From Runella sp. MFBS21 (GTDB taxonomy: Bacteria; Bacteroidota; Bacteroidia; Cytophagales; Spirosomataceae), in assembly GCF_029433105.1 (NCBI RefSeq), contig NZ_JARNTW010000018.1:1-64000 (forward strand): a DNA stretch of 64,000 nt, given 5' to 3'. This document shows positions 17,676 to 27,008 of this stretch, piece by piece (the stretch's first letter is position 1; the number at the start of each line of letters is the position of its first letter). Both the position numbers and the translations under genes were made by a program. The notes beneath the pieces are model-generated. The model saw only the letters and a program-made list of their open reading frames with translations, was not told where the DNA came from and ran no database searches.

Positions 17676-18239
17676 ATGAGACAACTACTTTTTATTGTTT
17701 TAATTTTCATAGGCACTTTCGGTTGTAACAACCCTACCGAAACTACCTCTGCACTTTCTTATTTTGACCTGAAAGGTTTTATTGACCAACAAATAGTCGA
17801 GCTAAACAAACGTAAACCGCTAGTTAGCAAGCAAATGTCTGTAGGAGCAGACAAAGAAGTCCTCAACACTACTCAAATTGATTGGGCCAAAGAATTAGAA
17901 CTGTTTCTGAAAGCTGACCTCAACAAGCAAGCTTATCAATTAAGCTATGATGTCTCTCAGCCCGCATCTACTTCCTATGTATATACCCTCAAGCAAGGCG
18001 AAAACTTACCCGTTAAGCTATTGAAAATCACCCTTGACGGTGTTTCTAAAAAACCGTCGTCTGTGGAAGCTACTTTAAAAGAAGAAAATCAACTTTTTGA
18101 GTCAGAAAAAAAGCTATTGCTTACTTGTACAATGCGCCCCGAAGGTATTTGGCTTATCAAAACTTACGAAATAAGTGGATTTCAACATTTGACGTTGACA
18201 GATAAGAAAACATTTTCGGTGAAGGGTGAAATCAAATAA
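17676..18239 (+). CDS. Predicted lipoprotein, 187 aa
   Basis: ATG 17676 gives a short signal peptide with a lipobox (LIFIGTFGC, Cys near residue 17), so it is a likely lipid-anchored periplasmic or outer-membrane protein. The frame upstream of this ATG lies inside the gpmI terminator and is rejected. The mature part is Lys-rich with repeated beta-strand patterns (YVYTLKQGENLPVKLLKITL). I do not recognise the family, though it is typical of small Bacteroidota lipoproteins. It converges with the acyltransferase 2 nt away. Confidence 0.7.
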   Translation: MRQLLFIVLIFIGTFGCNNPTETTSALSYFDLKGFIDQQIVELNKRKPLVSKQMSVGADKEVLNTTQIDWAKELELFLKADLNKQAYQLSYDVSQPASTSYVYTLKQGENLPVKLLKITLDGVSKKPSSVEATLKEENQLFESEKKLLLTCTMRPEGIWLIKTYEISGFQHLTLTDKKTFSVKGEIK

Positions 18240-18241
18240 TC

Positions 18242-19072
18242 TTATTCCCCTTCTTTTTTCATCCAAACCATTTTTTCAGGAATTTCCTGTTCTATTTCTT
18301 TACGAATTTTTTCGACAATATCCTCGACCGACATCGAATCATCAAACACCATTGGAGCTTTGAATCTTACGCTTAAGACGGTATTACGTTTCTTGAAACG
18401 CAACCCTTTTTTGTCAAAAGCCCTTCGAAAGCCGTTGATGACCACAGGAACGACAATCGGTTGATTTTCAAGAACCAAGTGTGCCGTACCTTTTCGGATA
18501 GGCGCATAGGGGCTCGTTGTACCTTGCGGAAAACTCACCACCCACCCGTGTTCCAATGCTTCAGCGACTTTATTGCCCGCCGAGGCGTCGCGCTCACGTT
18601 TTACATTTTTTCCTTCGGCACGCCACGAGCGCTCCACCGTCAGTGCCCCTCCTAATCCAAAAAGCTTAGGAACAATTCCGGCTTTCATTGTCTCACTAGC
18701 AGCTACATAATAACTACGCGCTCTTGGAGCCAACAAATACAGAGGCGGTACTATCGTACTTTTAAACCCCCACTTTACACTTGAAAAAATATGATAAAAG
18801 GAAATGACATCCGCAAAATAGGTCTGATGATTTGACAAAAACAATACCCCATTTTCAGGAAGATTTTCGAGATGCTCGATACCTTCGATTTGCATTTTGT
18901 TGACCACCGTAAAGCGCCAATACGTAAACCAACCAATGACTGAAATTAAGATGCGCTTGATAAACAGGGAGTTGCCAAAAGGGTCACGCTCAAATATTCC
19001 CATAAAATCCAGGAAAGCGAGCCATTGAGGAAGAAAACTAAACCGAGAAGGCGGGCGACGAAATGTCATCAT
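18242..19072 (-). CDS. PlsC-type 1-acylglycerol-3-phosphate acyltransferase family protein
   Basis: This 276-residue protein has an N-terminal hydrophobic segment (about 40-58) and a PlsC domain. Motif I is SNHQTYFAD with five residues between His and Asp rather than the standard four. Motif III reads FPQGTTSP, with Gln where most members have Glu (FPEGT). Motif IV is the hydrophobic PIVVPVVINGF. Such enzymes acylate lysophosphatidate or other lysolipids at the membrane. The two motif changes suggest a Bacteroidota subfamily with altered acceptor or chemistry rather than a dead enzyme, because the rest of the fold is intact. Confidence 0.82.
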   Translation of the reverse strand: MMTFRRPPSRFSFLPQWLAFLDFMGIFERDPFGNSLFIKRILISVIGWFTYWRFTVVNKMQIEGIEHLENLPENGVLFLSNHQTYFADVISFYHIFSSVKWGFKSTIVPPLYLLAPRARSYYVAASETMKAGIVPKLFGLGGALTVERSWRAEGKNVKRERDASAGNKVAEALEHGWVVSFPQGTTSPYAPIRKGTAHLVLENQPIVVPVVINGFRRAFDKKGLRFKKRNTVLSVRFKAPMVFDDSMSVEDIVEKIRKEIEQEIPEKMVWMKKEGE

Positions 19073-19197
19073 TACAAGCTATATATACTTTCAAGGATGT
19101 AAAAGTAATAGAAGCTCGTAGAATTACAAGAGATAGGAATTTCTTAACAAAAAGTAGCCAAAGTTTGAACCCAAAACGTACAAACTTTGACTACTCA

Positions 19198-19971
19198 CTA
19201 TGCCAACTCAGCTATAGCGTGTTTTGCTAAAAACTGTTCCAACAATACATTGAAGCGTTCAGGGTGCTCCATCATAGGAGCATGACAGCATTTGTCAATG
19301 AAATATAATTCCGAATTAGAAATCAATCGATTGAACTCGTGCCCTACATGTGGTGGGGTGATTGTATCATTGAGTCCCCACACCAACAATGTCGGTGCTT
19401 GAATTTTGTGCAGGTCTTTTGCCACGTTGTTTCGCTGAGCTGATTTGGCAATCCCTACGATACTCATACATTTTGGAATACTTGATGTAGTTTCAAAAAC
19501 TTCATCAATCAGCTCTTTAGTGGCTACTTTGGGGTCATAAAATGTATAAGCTACACGCTCAGAAATATATTCATAACTACCCCGCTTAGGATAAGAGCCT
19601 CCCATGCCATTTTCAAACAGCCCAGAGCTGCCTGTCAATACCAAACGTTTGACTTGCTCAGGATGTGTGAGAGTATACAAAATCGCAATATGCCCACCGA
19701 GCGAATTGCCAATGAGCGTCATATCACTTAGTTGTTGAGAAGCTACAAACCCTTCCGTAAAAGTTACCAAAGCTTCTAAACCTGCCTCCCTAGGATTCAT
19801 TTCATAGATAGGAAGCATAGGAATGATAATGCGGTAATCTTTCTTGAAATGGTTAATTACCCCATCCCAGTTGCTGAGAGCACCAAACAAGCCATGCAGA
19901 AGCAACAGTACCTCTCCTTGCCCTTCATCGATGTATCGGTAATTGTTAGATTCTTTTACCAAGTAGCTCAT
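19198..19971 (-). CDS. Alpha/beta hydrolase
   Basis: From ATG 19971 the protein has 257 residues. It shows the oxyanion segment LLLHGLFGALSNW near 26-38, the nucleophile elbow GNSLGGH near 90, a probable acid in WGLNDTITPP near 200, and the catalytic His in CCHAPMMEHPE near 228. This is a complete Ser-Asp-His hydrolase of the epoxide hydrolase/esterase type. No signal peptide is present, so it acts in the cytoplasm. The substrate is unknown and there is no operon partner. The TTG two codons upstream is less likely as start. Confidence 0.85.
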   Translation of the reverse strand: MSYLVKESNNYRYIDEGQGEVLLLLHGLFGALSNWDGVINHFKKDYRIIIPMLPIYEMNPREAGLEALVTFTEGFVASQQLSDMTLIGNSLGGHIAILYTLTHPEQVKRLVLTGSSGLFENGMGGSYPKRGSYEYISERVAYTFYDPKVATKELIDEVFETTSSIPKCMSIVGIAKSAQRNNVAKDLHKIQAPTLLVWGLNDTITPPHVGHEFNRLISNSELYFIDKCCHAPMMEHPERFNVLLEQFLAKHAIAELA

Positions 19972-20364
19972 AATCAAGGATTAAGTTTTATTTTATGGGA
20001 CAAATCAAAGGAAAAATAAAAATTTTTAACTGATTTGTAAATGCTATGGCTACAAATATAGTTTATTCTCTTGAAAGAGTTTTATAAAATTTTCGTTAAA
20101 CAAGAAATAATACCACACTTTCTAAACGAAAGTCAAATTAGTCAACTATTTGTAAATAAACGGGTTAAAGCCTATGTAGTATTAAGTTTTAACATCATCA
20201 AAATTGTACTTTTTCAATCTTTAAACTTCTAAAAATATTTTTATTTTTAATGCCTGTTTAATCTTACCCCTAAACAGATTAGCCTCGCTCCCGAGGATGC
20301 AGAGGTACGAGTATGAGAATTAAGTATGTAGCTTTTCTATCAAAAACTAAAACAGCTAAGTAAA
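19972..20364. other. Intergenic region, 393 bp
   Basis: This divergent promoter region is AT-rich up to about 20270. A short GC-richer patch then contains the hairpin CCTCG-CTC-CGAGG-like fold near 20283-20296, followed by GCAGAGGTACGAG. The patch might be a leader structure for the downstream plus-strand pair. I recognise no known RNA class or gene here. Confidence 0.5.
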
Positions 20365-20958
20365 ATGAACGTTTGGAAGCATTGCTTATTATCAACAAAA
20401 AAATTTGGAGGACTGCCTGAGGACTATTTTAGCATTCATGATTTCATCGATTCTAGCAAATTGTTCATATTCCATGCAAAGCACCGCGCAATGCTTCACA
20501 ATCTTTACGGTATCGAATTATGCATTTCTTTATTTGGACATTATATTGTCAACACTGATAACAAAACCATTTTAGTTCGAGATATTGCCGCCGAACATTG
20601 CAAGGAAGATTTAAGTGGTTTTATCCCAACCTTAAATGATTGGTTTATTGATTTTGAGTTGCCAAATGATTTTATTATACCTAATATTGAGGATTCACAA
20701 TTAAAAGAATTTTTATTCAAACCTTTATTGCGCTCATCATGTAAATCATCAATGATAATTACTTGTAGTAATTTTGGTGTATATTTAGTTGAAAAAATTT
20801 ATGGCCTAGAAAAAGCTCTATTACTGGCTCAATATATTTCACCTCAACAAACAATCAATCATCTTTTAAAGGATTTTCGACTTATTCATAAATGGCAAAT
20901 TTTCCCTAGCAAAATTGATTTAATCTGGCTTCAAGAACAAGAAAATGAAAGAAATTGA
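20365..20958 (+). CDS. DUF6915-like protein, 197 aa
   Basis: The N-terminal 90 residues follow the DUF6915 pattern: MNVWKHCLLSTKKFGGLPED, then IHDFIDSSK, a histidine-rich HAKHRAMLHN, and VRDIAAEHCKEDLSG with PTLNDWF. Conserved histidines and acids suggest metal or nucleotide binding, but the biochemical role is unknown. Residues 110-197 are a poorly conserved extension. The gene overlaps the next one by 14 nt, so the two are translationally coupled. The AT-rich composition and tight pairing look accessory. Confidence 0.6.
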   Translation: MNVWKHCLLSTKKFGGLPEDYFSIHDFIDSSKLFIFHAKHRAMLHNLYGIELCISLFGHYIVNTDNKTILVRDIAAEHCKEDLSGFIPTLNDWFIDFELPNDFIIPNIEDSQLKEFLFKPLLRSSCKSSMIITCSNFGVYLVEKIYGLEKALLLAQYISPQQTINHLLKDFRLIHKWQIFPSKIDLIWLQEQENERN

Positions 20959-21853
20959 TAAATATGGACTAAAGCATGAGTTAAATGAATTACTTAAATC
21001 TGGAAAAAAAATCAAGCTTGATTTTGACTGTGGTAATGATGAAGGGCATGTTGCCCCCTTTGTTGATGGTCAATTATTAGAATACGACGATTTTTATTTC
21101 AATCTCGAAGAGCTAATTTTTGAAGAGTTAAATCTACCTAGCACTGGAGAAGATACTGTAACGGGAACAGGATATTTAACTCTTGAGGACAACAATATAT
21201 ATATCTATTATGATTTAACAAGCATTGCCTATGAGTGGAGTGAAGAAATTGATTATGAACAACCTGCGAGGTATATAGAAAAAAACCTCAAAGACCAATA
21301 CCTCCTTCTATCAAGTGAATACGATAACCCAATCAAAGTCAAAGAATATTTGGAGGCAAAAGAAAAAAAACAAGAAAAGATTGAAAATATCCCAACAACT
21401 AATTTTTTATTATCTGAGCAGGAATTAGGGAATAGATTGAGAGGCAATCCTGAAGAAGAATTAGAAAAAAAACAAGAAATAGTAACCAAAACAATTCCTC
21501 AAAATAAAGTCAAAATCATGATTAAACCTACTACTATTAAGTCAATTGCTATCATTAGTATCGTCATTTCTGCTATTGGTATTGTACTCACTCTCATTTC
21601 GGGAATGTACGGTTTTTTTGGAACCGATATCATCAAATGGATTTTTTGTATCGGTGCTGCCTATTTTGGATTTAAACTTTCCGAGTATCAACTGGAACCC
21701 GAAGACATGCAAAAAGTGGGTAAAAGAATGTTATTAGTGCCTTTCCTTTCTATTGTACTTCTTTTTATTGGAGGTTTCGTAGGGTTAGGACTTTCGGTGG
21801 TTATGTTTGGATTTTTTTGGAGTTTGAAATCTAACTATGATAATTGGCAGTAA
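20945..21853 (+). CDS. Membrane-anchored hypothetical protein with an acidic N-terminal domain
   Basis: The 302-residue protein has an acidic soluble N-terminal domain (1-110) containing FDCGNDEGH and STGEDTVTGTGYLTL. A charged coiled region (about 135-195: KEYLEAKEKKQEKIEN) follows, then four hydrophobic segments (about 200-222, 228-240, 260-275, 278-292). The family is not recognised. It starts inside the preceding DUF6915-like gene, so the pair probably acts together, with this one as membrane anchor. Confidence 0.6.
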   Translation: MKEIDKYGLKHELNELLKSGKKIKLDFDCGNDEGHVAPFVDGQLLEYDDFYFNLEELIFEELNLPSTGEDTVTGTGYLTLEDNNIYIYYDLTSIAYEWSEEIDYEQPARYIEKNLKDQYLLLSSEYDNPIKVKEYLEAKEKKQEKIENIPTTNFLLSEQELGNRLRGNPEEELEKKQEIVTKTIPQNKVKIMIKPTTIKSIAIISIVISAIGIVLTLISGMYGFFGTDIIKWIFCIGAAYFGFKLSEYQLEPEDMQKVGKRMLLVPFLSIVLLFIGGFVGLGLSVVMFGFFWSLKSNYDNWQ

Positions 21854-21871
21854 TAGATATCTTCAAGAAAT

Positions 21872-21899
21872 AAAAAAAGCGGCGTGTGCCGCTTTTTTT
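21872..21899. terminator. Bidirectional terminator
   Basis: AAAAAAAGCGGC and GCCGCTTTTTTT pair around GTGT. It lies between two convergent genes and gives a U-tract on both strands. Its right end touches the stop codon of the minus-strand gene. Confidence 0.88.
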
Positions 21900-22461
21900 A
21901 TTTCTTGTTATCTTCTACCAACAGATTCTTTTGTTTGAGAATCCGTTCAAAAAGCCGAATATCATGCTCGGAATTAAACACCGAAGTTGGGAAGTGCAGG
22001 AATTGCCCTTTTCCCATCACAAGCACATAGGCATCTTTGTGTTTATAAGCACTTTTGATTTGCTCCCACTGCATGATTCCCCCTTCTTTGGCATTGGTTT
22101 TGACCAAAATCTGACGGCTGTCTATTTCGTACATATACTTGTCAAACAACTGTTTGTACTGTTCGAGCTGCGTCACACCGGTATATTGTACCCACCAAAA
22201 ACCCACATACAACAATGCCCCCAAAATAATAACGATATAAGCCCAAATATTGGGATAGACCCCCGTGATACCCAAAATTGCATTCACTAACAACAACCCA
22301 AGCGGTAGCAAGGTCCACACTTTTTGCTGCTCCCAGAGTTGTTGCATTGCGATATTTACGTATTGTTTTTTATCCAAACCAAACTTCTTGGTCTTCACCG
22401 CCAAAGGTGAGGTAGGCATTTGATAGACAGGCTGATGTTTATTTACGGGAACTTTTGCCAT
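21898..22461 (-). CDS. YcxB-like membrane protein
   Basis: This 187-residue protein has two transmembrane segments (about 53-73 and 79-97), followed by a soluble domain (about 105-187: YEIDSRQILVKTNAKEGGIMQW, then KGQFLHFPTSVF). That domain matches the YcxB-like pattern seen C-terminal to two helices in many bacteria. Function is unknown. It is a single gene ending at a bidirectional terminator. Confidence 0.65.
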   Translation of the reverse strand: MAKVPVNKHQPVYQMPTSPLAVKTKKFGLDKKQYVNIAMQQLWEQQKVWTLLPLGLLLVNAILGITGVYPNIWAYIVIILGALLYVGFWWVQYTGVTQLEQYKQLFDKYMYEIDSRQILVKTNAKEGGIMQWEQIKSAYKHKDAYVLVMGKGQFLHFPTSVFNSEHDIRLFERILKQKNLLVEDNKK

Positions 22462-22601
22462 TGATTTTTTTTGTTAACTGTTGCTGGTTAATTATGAGTC
22501 GCCGAAGCGATTATGATTAAGTTTGTTTCTACTTTTGTCCGTTTTTATAGCTTTTTACTTCTACCTTCCCAACGAATTATGCCACAAAATTAGAAAATAA
22601 A

Positions 22602-23480
22602 ATGAAACCGATTCTGTTTTTATTACTTCTAACCGTCTCCTATCTGCAAGCCCAAACTGACAGCGACTCAACTGCCTTGGTACAAGGCTCCTGGGAGATA
22701 CAAAACTTAACCAAGGGTATCATTTGGAAGAAGATACACTTCCAAAACAATGAGCTTTTTAAGGCCAATCAAAGCATCAATATCTTGGAATTGCCTCTCA
22801 AAAGCCGACAATTTTCATGGGCACTTGCTACGGCCGATTCTCTCAAAAAAACCGACAAAACCAAAGGTCAACTCCGCCCTGCTAGCAAAATAGCGCAAGA
22901 GAACGGGGCTATTGTGGGAGTCAACGGAGGATTTTTTGATGTAAAAAATGGTGGTTCGGTCGATTTTTTTAAAAGCCGAGGGTATATCACTGATACAACG
23001 AGAGCTTTCAAAGGAAGCACGGCGGCATTTCATGGAAAAGCCGCCGTGGTCATTGCTCACAAAAAACTTAAAATTTTGAAAGGCCAACCACAAGTAGGCT
23101 GGGAATACCACCTTCCTTACAAAGATGTAATGCTATCGGGGCCGTTGCTCCTGCTTAATGGACAGCCTGAAACGCTGGACAAAAACGCATTTAACGATAA
23201 TCGGCATCCTCGTACTTGTGTCTGTATTACACATCACAACAAGGTTTTGCTTATCACTGTGGATGGGCGCTCGTCCCAATCTTTTGGGGTGAACTTACCC
23301 GAACTTACCTTTTTGGCGCGGCAACTAGGCTGCCGCGACGCCCTCAATCTCGACGGAGGCGGCTCTACTACGATGTGGATCGCCGACCAAGGGGTGGTCA
23401 ACTATCCGAGTGACAACAAAAAATTTGACCACGCAGGCGAAAGAGCAGTCAGCAATGTGCTGCTTGCAGTCCCCAAGTAG
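22602..23480 (+). CDS. Phosphodiester glycosidase family protein (DUF2233/NAGPA)
   Basis: The 292-residue exported protein has a signal peptide ending near residue 18 (YLQAQ). NAGPA-domain hallmarks are GVNGGFFD near residue 108, VDGRSSQSFGVNLPELT near 225 and ALNLDGGGSTTMW near 253. Members cleave GlcNAc-1-phosphodiester or related glycan phosphodiester bonds, so it may remodel cell-envelope glycans in the periplasm. The catalytic Asp is expected in NLDGGGS. Confidence 0.88.
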   Translation: MKPILFLLLLTVSYLQAQTDSDSTALVQGSWEIQNLTKGIIWKKIHFQNNELFKANQSINILELPLKSRQFSWALATADSLKKTDKTKGQLRPASKIAQENGAIVGVNGGFFDVKNGGSVDFFKSRGYITDTTRAFKGSTAAFHGKAAVVIAHKKLKILKGQPQVGWEYHLPYKDVMLSGPLLLLNGQPETLDKNAFNDNRHPRTCVCITHHNKVLLITVDGRSSQSFGVNLPELTFLARQLGCRDALNLDGGGSTTMWIADQGVVNYPSDNKKFDHAGERAVSNVLLAVPK

Positions 23481-23481
23481 G

Positions 23482-23994
23482 TTATTTCACACGGTTAAAA
23501 ACAAACAAATCCATAAAAACCCACTTACCGTTTTCTTGTTTGCCCCGCTGAATGACAAGCTGGTTTTCGCTACGATGCTCATAAATGATACGCACTGAAG
23601 CGTCTTCTTTTTCAAAAAGAGCTTGACCTTTCTTGGCTTCAATAAAACGATAACGATCCGAAATCTCTTTTTCCTCCATGGCAATCAAACCTGGCTTGAA
23701 ATGCTTTACCAATACAATGGGTCCTTTGGCGGTTTGTTCAAAAACGAGCATTTCGTACATGGTTACTTTGTCGTCTTTCATCATCCGCATGAAGCCTGTC
23801 AGGTTGTCGCCGGCGGGAGCAGCCCAAAATGCCTCAATAGGCCCTCCATTGAAAGTACCTAGCCAATGCCCTTTCATAAAAGACACATCGGCCAAAGTGG
23901 CCGTTTGGGCAAAGGTAGTAGCACCGAAAAACATAGCCACTGAAAAAAAGAAGGAAAATACGCGCTTTGCACGCAGTTTTGTAGAATGACTCAT
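23482..23994 (-). CDS. DUF6265 family secreted protein
   Basis: From ATG 23994 the 170-residue protein has a signal peptide (FSFFFSVAMFFGATTFAQ) and a DUF6265 domain. The domain shows MKGHWLGTFNGGPIEAFW, a Gly/Met-rich LTGFMRMMKDDKV and YEMLVFEQ...LVKHFKPGL, and is a small beta barrel of unknown ligand. It converges with the glycosidase gene 2 nt away. A TTG nine nt upstream gives a longer version that is not favoured. Confidence 0.75.
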   Translation of the reverse strand: MSHSTKLRAKRVFSFFFSVAMFFGATTFAQTATLADVSFMKGHWLGTFNGGPIEAFWAAPAGDNLTGFMRMMKDDKVTMYEMLVFEQTAKGPIVLVKHFKPGLIAMEEKEISDRYRFIEAKKGQALFEKEDASVRIIYEHRSENQLVIQRGKQENGKWVFMDLFVFNRVK

Positions 23995-24137
23995 GAATGT
24001 CAAATTTGTTTTGAAAAGAAAAATCTATCTTGTGCATAAGACAATGGAGACTAAAAATTACTCCCCCAAAACCAACAGCTAGTAGGTATGAGAAGGCTAG
24101 AGGCCGCTTTCTGAATATAGTCTTTATTATTATAACA

Positions 24138-24926
24138 ATGTATAAAATTCTGATTTTACTCACTGGGCTGACTTTACCTCTAACTGTACAGGCTCAAACC
24201 GCCCACGAAATTCAACGTTTCCAACTCGCAGAGGTCAAACAAGGAGTAGCTGTAGATGCGGAGCATTTTTATGTCATCAACAACACCTCCATTACCAAAC
24301 ATACCAAGGCAAGTGCCAAACAGGTAGCGGCGTGGAAAGATTCGACGGGACTACTCAAACATCTCAATAGCGGTATCGTGATTGGGAACAAGCTCTATTG
24401 TGCGCATTCCAACTATCCCGACAAACCCATGAATAGCTCCATCGAAATCTTTGACAAAACTACCCTCAAACATATTGATACCCACAGTTTTGGTCTTTTT
24501 CCGGGCTCAGCTACTTGGATTGATTTTTATCAGGGGCATTGGTGGGTAGCTTTTGCCAATTACTCCGACAAAAATTCGGACGGTGGGCGCGACAATCGTT
24601 GGACTACCCTCGTCAAATTTACGTCTCAATGGCAACAAGTTGCTTCTTGGGCTTTTCCTGCTTTGCTTTTAGAAGCCTTTTCACCAAAAAGTACTTCTGG
24701 AGGTACTTGGGGCAAAGACGGCTTGCTCTATTGCACCGGCCACGACAAGCCTGAGCTATACGTACTCAAATTACCCTCCAGAGGAGCTACTTTAGAGTAT
24801 ATCAAAAAAATACCTACCATCAGCGAAGGCCAGGGTTTTGCGTTTGATCGTAGCCACAAATCCAAATGGCTCCAATACGGAATCACCCGAACGGGCAATT
24901 ATGTGGTGGTGTCGGAGATTAAATAG
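24138..24926 (+). CDS. Secreted beta-propeller-like protein
   Basis: ATG 24138 starts a clear signal peptide (MYKILILLTGLTLPLTVQAQ); the upstream frame is discarded. The 242-residue mature protein consists of repeated beta-strand motifs with WxxG and YxxxG turns (GVAVDAEHFYVINN, GIVIGNKLYCAHSNY, GTWGKDGLLYCTGHDKPELY), as in lactonase-like or NHL-type propellers. No catalytic set could be assigned. It precedes the efflux regulator by 27 nt but is probably unrelated to it. Confidence 0.6.
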   Translation: MYKILILLTGLTLPLTVQAQTAHEIQRFQLAEVKQGVAVDAEHFYVINNTSITKHTKASAKQVAAWKDSTGLLKHLNSGIVIGNKLYCAHSNYPDKPMNSSIEIFDKTTLKHIDTHSFGLFPGSATWIDFYQGHWWVAFANYSDKNSDGGRDNRWTTLVKFTSQWQQVASWAFPALLLEAFSPKSTSGGTWGKDGLLYCTGHDKPELYVLKLPSRGATLEYIKKIPTISEGQGFAFDRSHKSKWLQYGITRTGNYVVVSEIK

Positions 24927-24953
24927 AATATCTAACATCTCATTTCTAGGCAG

Positions 24954-25646
24954 ATGCAAATATTGATTGTAGAAGACGACGCGCGAGTTGCAGAGCTCAT
25001 ACAAAGAGGGCTAGAAGAGCAAGGTTTCAAGACTACTATTGCCTATGATGGTCTTTCTGGGAAAAAATTAGTTTTGCAAAATCATTATGACCTCATAATT
25101 ACGGATATTATTCTGCCCAAAATTGACGGATTAGATTTGTGTAAACAAATTCGCGAAAGCAAACCTGACATGCCTATCATCATGCTGACGGCATTGGGCA
25201 CCACTGATGATAAAGTGGAGGGTTTTGATGCTGGCGCTGACGACTATTTGGTAAAACCTTTTGAAATTAGAGAGCTTTTAGTTAGAATCCGTGCTTTATT
25301 AAAGCGAAACAACAAAATCTTAAATCATAATGGTAATGTATTAAAATATGCCGACCTTGAAATGAATTTGCACACAAAATCGGTAAAACGAAACGGCATT
25401 GAAATAAATCTCACCCCAAAAGAATTTAATCTCTTAGAATATATGCTTCACAATACTGAAAGAGTCTTGTCAAGAGTGGAAATTGCCGAAAAAGTCTGGA
25501 ACACCCATTTTGACACAGGAACCAATTTTATTGATGTTTATATTAACTACTTACGAAAAAAGATTGACAAAGATTTCAACAAAAAACTCATCCACACAAA
25601 ATCAGGAATGGGTTTTATATTGAAAGAGCAAAACAATGAAAATTAG
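24954..25646 (+). CDS. OmpR-family response regulator of the metal-efflux locus
   Basis: This 230-residue protein has a receiver domain (1-115) with the acidic pair E7-D8-D9, phospho-acceptor Asp51 in IITDIILP, the Thr switch in MLTALG and Lys in LVKPF. A winged-helix output domain (about 130-225) contains LTPKEFNLLEYM and VLSRVEIAEKVW. It overlaps the sensor kinase by 11 nt and lies directly upstream of the RND pump genes, as in CzcR/CusR systems. The 11-bp-phased repeats at 27009-27048 are its likely binding site. Confidence 0.92.
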   Translation: MQILIVEDDARVAELIQRGLEEQGFKTTIAYDGLSGKKLVLQNHYDLIITDIILPKIDGLDLCKQIRESKPDMPIIMLTALGTTDDKVEGFDAGADDYLVKPFEIRELLVRIRALLKRNNKILNHNGNVLKYADLEMNLHTKSVKRNGIEINLTPKEFNLLEYMLHNTERVLSRVEIAEKVWNTHFDTGTNFIDVYINYLRKKIDKDFNKKLIHTKSGMGFILKEQNNEN

Positions 25647-27003
25647 GACACGTCTTACTTTGTTGTTCACACTTATCATGGCCGCTATATTACTGGCCTT
25701 TGCTTCTATTATCTATTATTCTGCCAAAGGAAACCGGGAAAAAGCATTTTTCTCTTCTTTAAAAAAAGAAGCACTTACAAAATCTGACTTATTTTTTGAT
25801 GCACAAGTTGACGCGGCAGTATTACAGAATATTTACAAAAGCAATCGTCAAATTTTGAATGAGGTTGAAGTTACTATTTACGACACTTCTTTCAACCTCA
25901 TTTATCATGATGCAGTAGACATTGATTTTGTAAAAGAAACGCCTCAAATGATAAAAGAAATTTATCAAAACCAAGAAAAGGAGTTTTATCAAGACGACTG
26001 GCAAGTAGTGGGATTACGGCACACATTTAGCAACAAAGATTATATTATTATCGCCGCTTCGTACGATCAATATGGTTATAAAAAACTCAACAGTTTATTC
26101 AAAAACATCATTTTTGCTTTCACAATTTCAATCTTATTTATTTACCTAGCCGGTTATTTTTTTTCTAAAAAAGCGCTCGACCCTATCAAAGATATGATAG
26201 GTCAAGCTAAACTTATATCTGCTACTAACCTTGATTTACGTCTCAATAACAACGGTAGTAAAGATGAGCTTTCAGAATTGGCAAACACTTTCAATGAGAT
26301 GTTGAGTCGTCTGGAAAACTCCTTTGATGCTCAGCAACATTTTGTATCCAATATCTCTCACGAACTACGCACACCTCTCGCTGCAATCATAACTGAATTA
26401 GAACTTTCTATCCATAAAAAACGCAGCATTGAAGAGTATAAATCTGCCGTTCAAAACGCTTTGAGCGATGCTAAAAAATTGGTTCGTCTTTCAAATAGTT
26501 TGCTTGATTTTGCCAAAGCTAGTTATGATCCTTCTAAGATTTCTTTTAAACCCGTAAGGATTGATGAAGTACTTTTAGATGCCCGACTACAGCTACAACA
26601 AGCCACCCCCCTCTATAAAATAGATATTCATTTTGCTTACTATTTCGAAAACGAAGATGAGATTTCAGTAAATGGAAACGAGTATTTATTAAAAACGGCT
26701 TTTGTGAACCTTTTTGAAAACGGCTGTAAGTTTTCAAATGACCATCAAAGTACGGTTTCTGTTTCTTTTGTCGATAAAACTATCGTCTTTGTTTTTTCAG
26801 ACAAAGGAGTAGGGATTAAAGAAGAAGACTTAAAAAGCATTTTTACGCCATTTTTTCGCGGCGAAAACAAAAAAATTGCCGACGGAAATGGCATCGGGCT
26901 TTCGTTGACTCAAAAAATCATCCAACTTCACAAAGGTACCATTACAGCAACGTCTGTGCCGTCGAAAGGGAGTGAATTTCGGATTGAATTGCCTCATCTA
27001 TGA
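25636..27003 (+). CDS. Sensor histidine kinase of the metal-efflux locus
   Basis: The 455-residue inner-membrane kinase has TM1 at about 7-28, a periplasmic sensor of about 125 residues, TM2 at about 157-176, HAMP, and HisKA with phospho-His242 in ISHELRTPLAA. Its HATPase region has NLFENGCKFS, DKGVGI, FFRG and GNGIGLSL. The periplasmic domain has few His or Cys, so metal ligands are not obvious. It should phosphorylate the overlapping response regulator when periplasmic metal rises. The identity of the metal is inferred from the pump downstream. Confidence 0.9.
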   Translation: MKIRTRLTLLFTLIMAAILLAFASIIYYSAKGNREKAFFSSLKKEALTKSDLFFDAQVDAAVLQNIYKSNRQILNEVEVTIYDTSFNLIYHDAVDIDFVKETPQMIKEIYQNQEKEFYQDDWQVVGLRHTFSNKDYIIIAASYDQYGYKKLNSLFKNIIFAFTISILFIYLAGYFFSKKALDPIKDMIGQAKLISATNLDLRLNNNGSKDELSELANTFNEMLSRLENSFDAQQHFVSNISHELRTPLAAIITELELSIHKKRSIEEYKSAVQNALSDAKKLVRLSNSLLDFAKASYDPSKISFKPVRIDEVLLDARLQLQQATPLYKIDIHFAYYFENEDEISVNGNEYLLKTAFVNLFENGCKFSNDHQSTVSVSFVDKTIVFVFSDKGVGIKEEDLKSIFTPFFRGENKKIADGNGIGLSLTQKIIQLHKGTITATSVPSKGSEFRIELPHL

Positions 27004-27008
27004 TGCCA

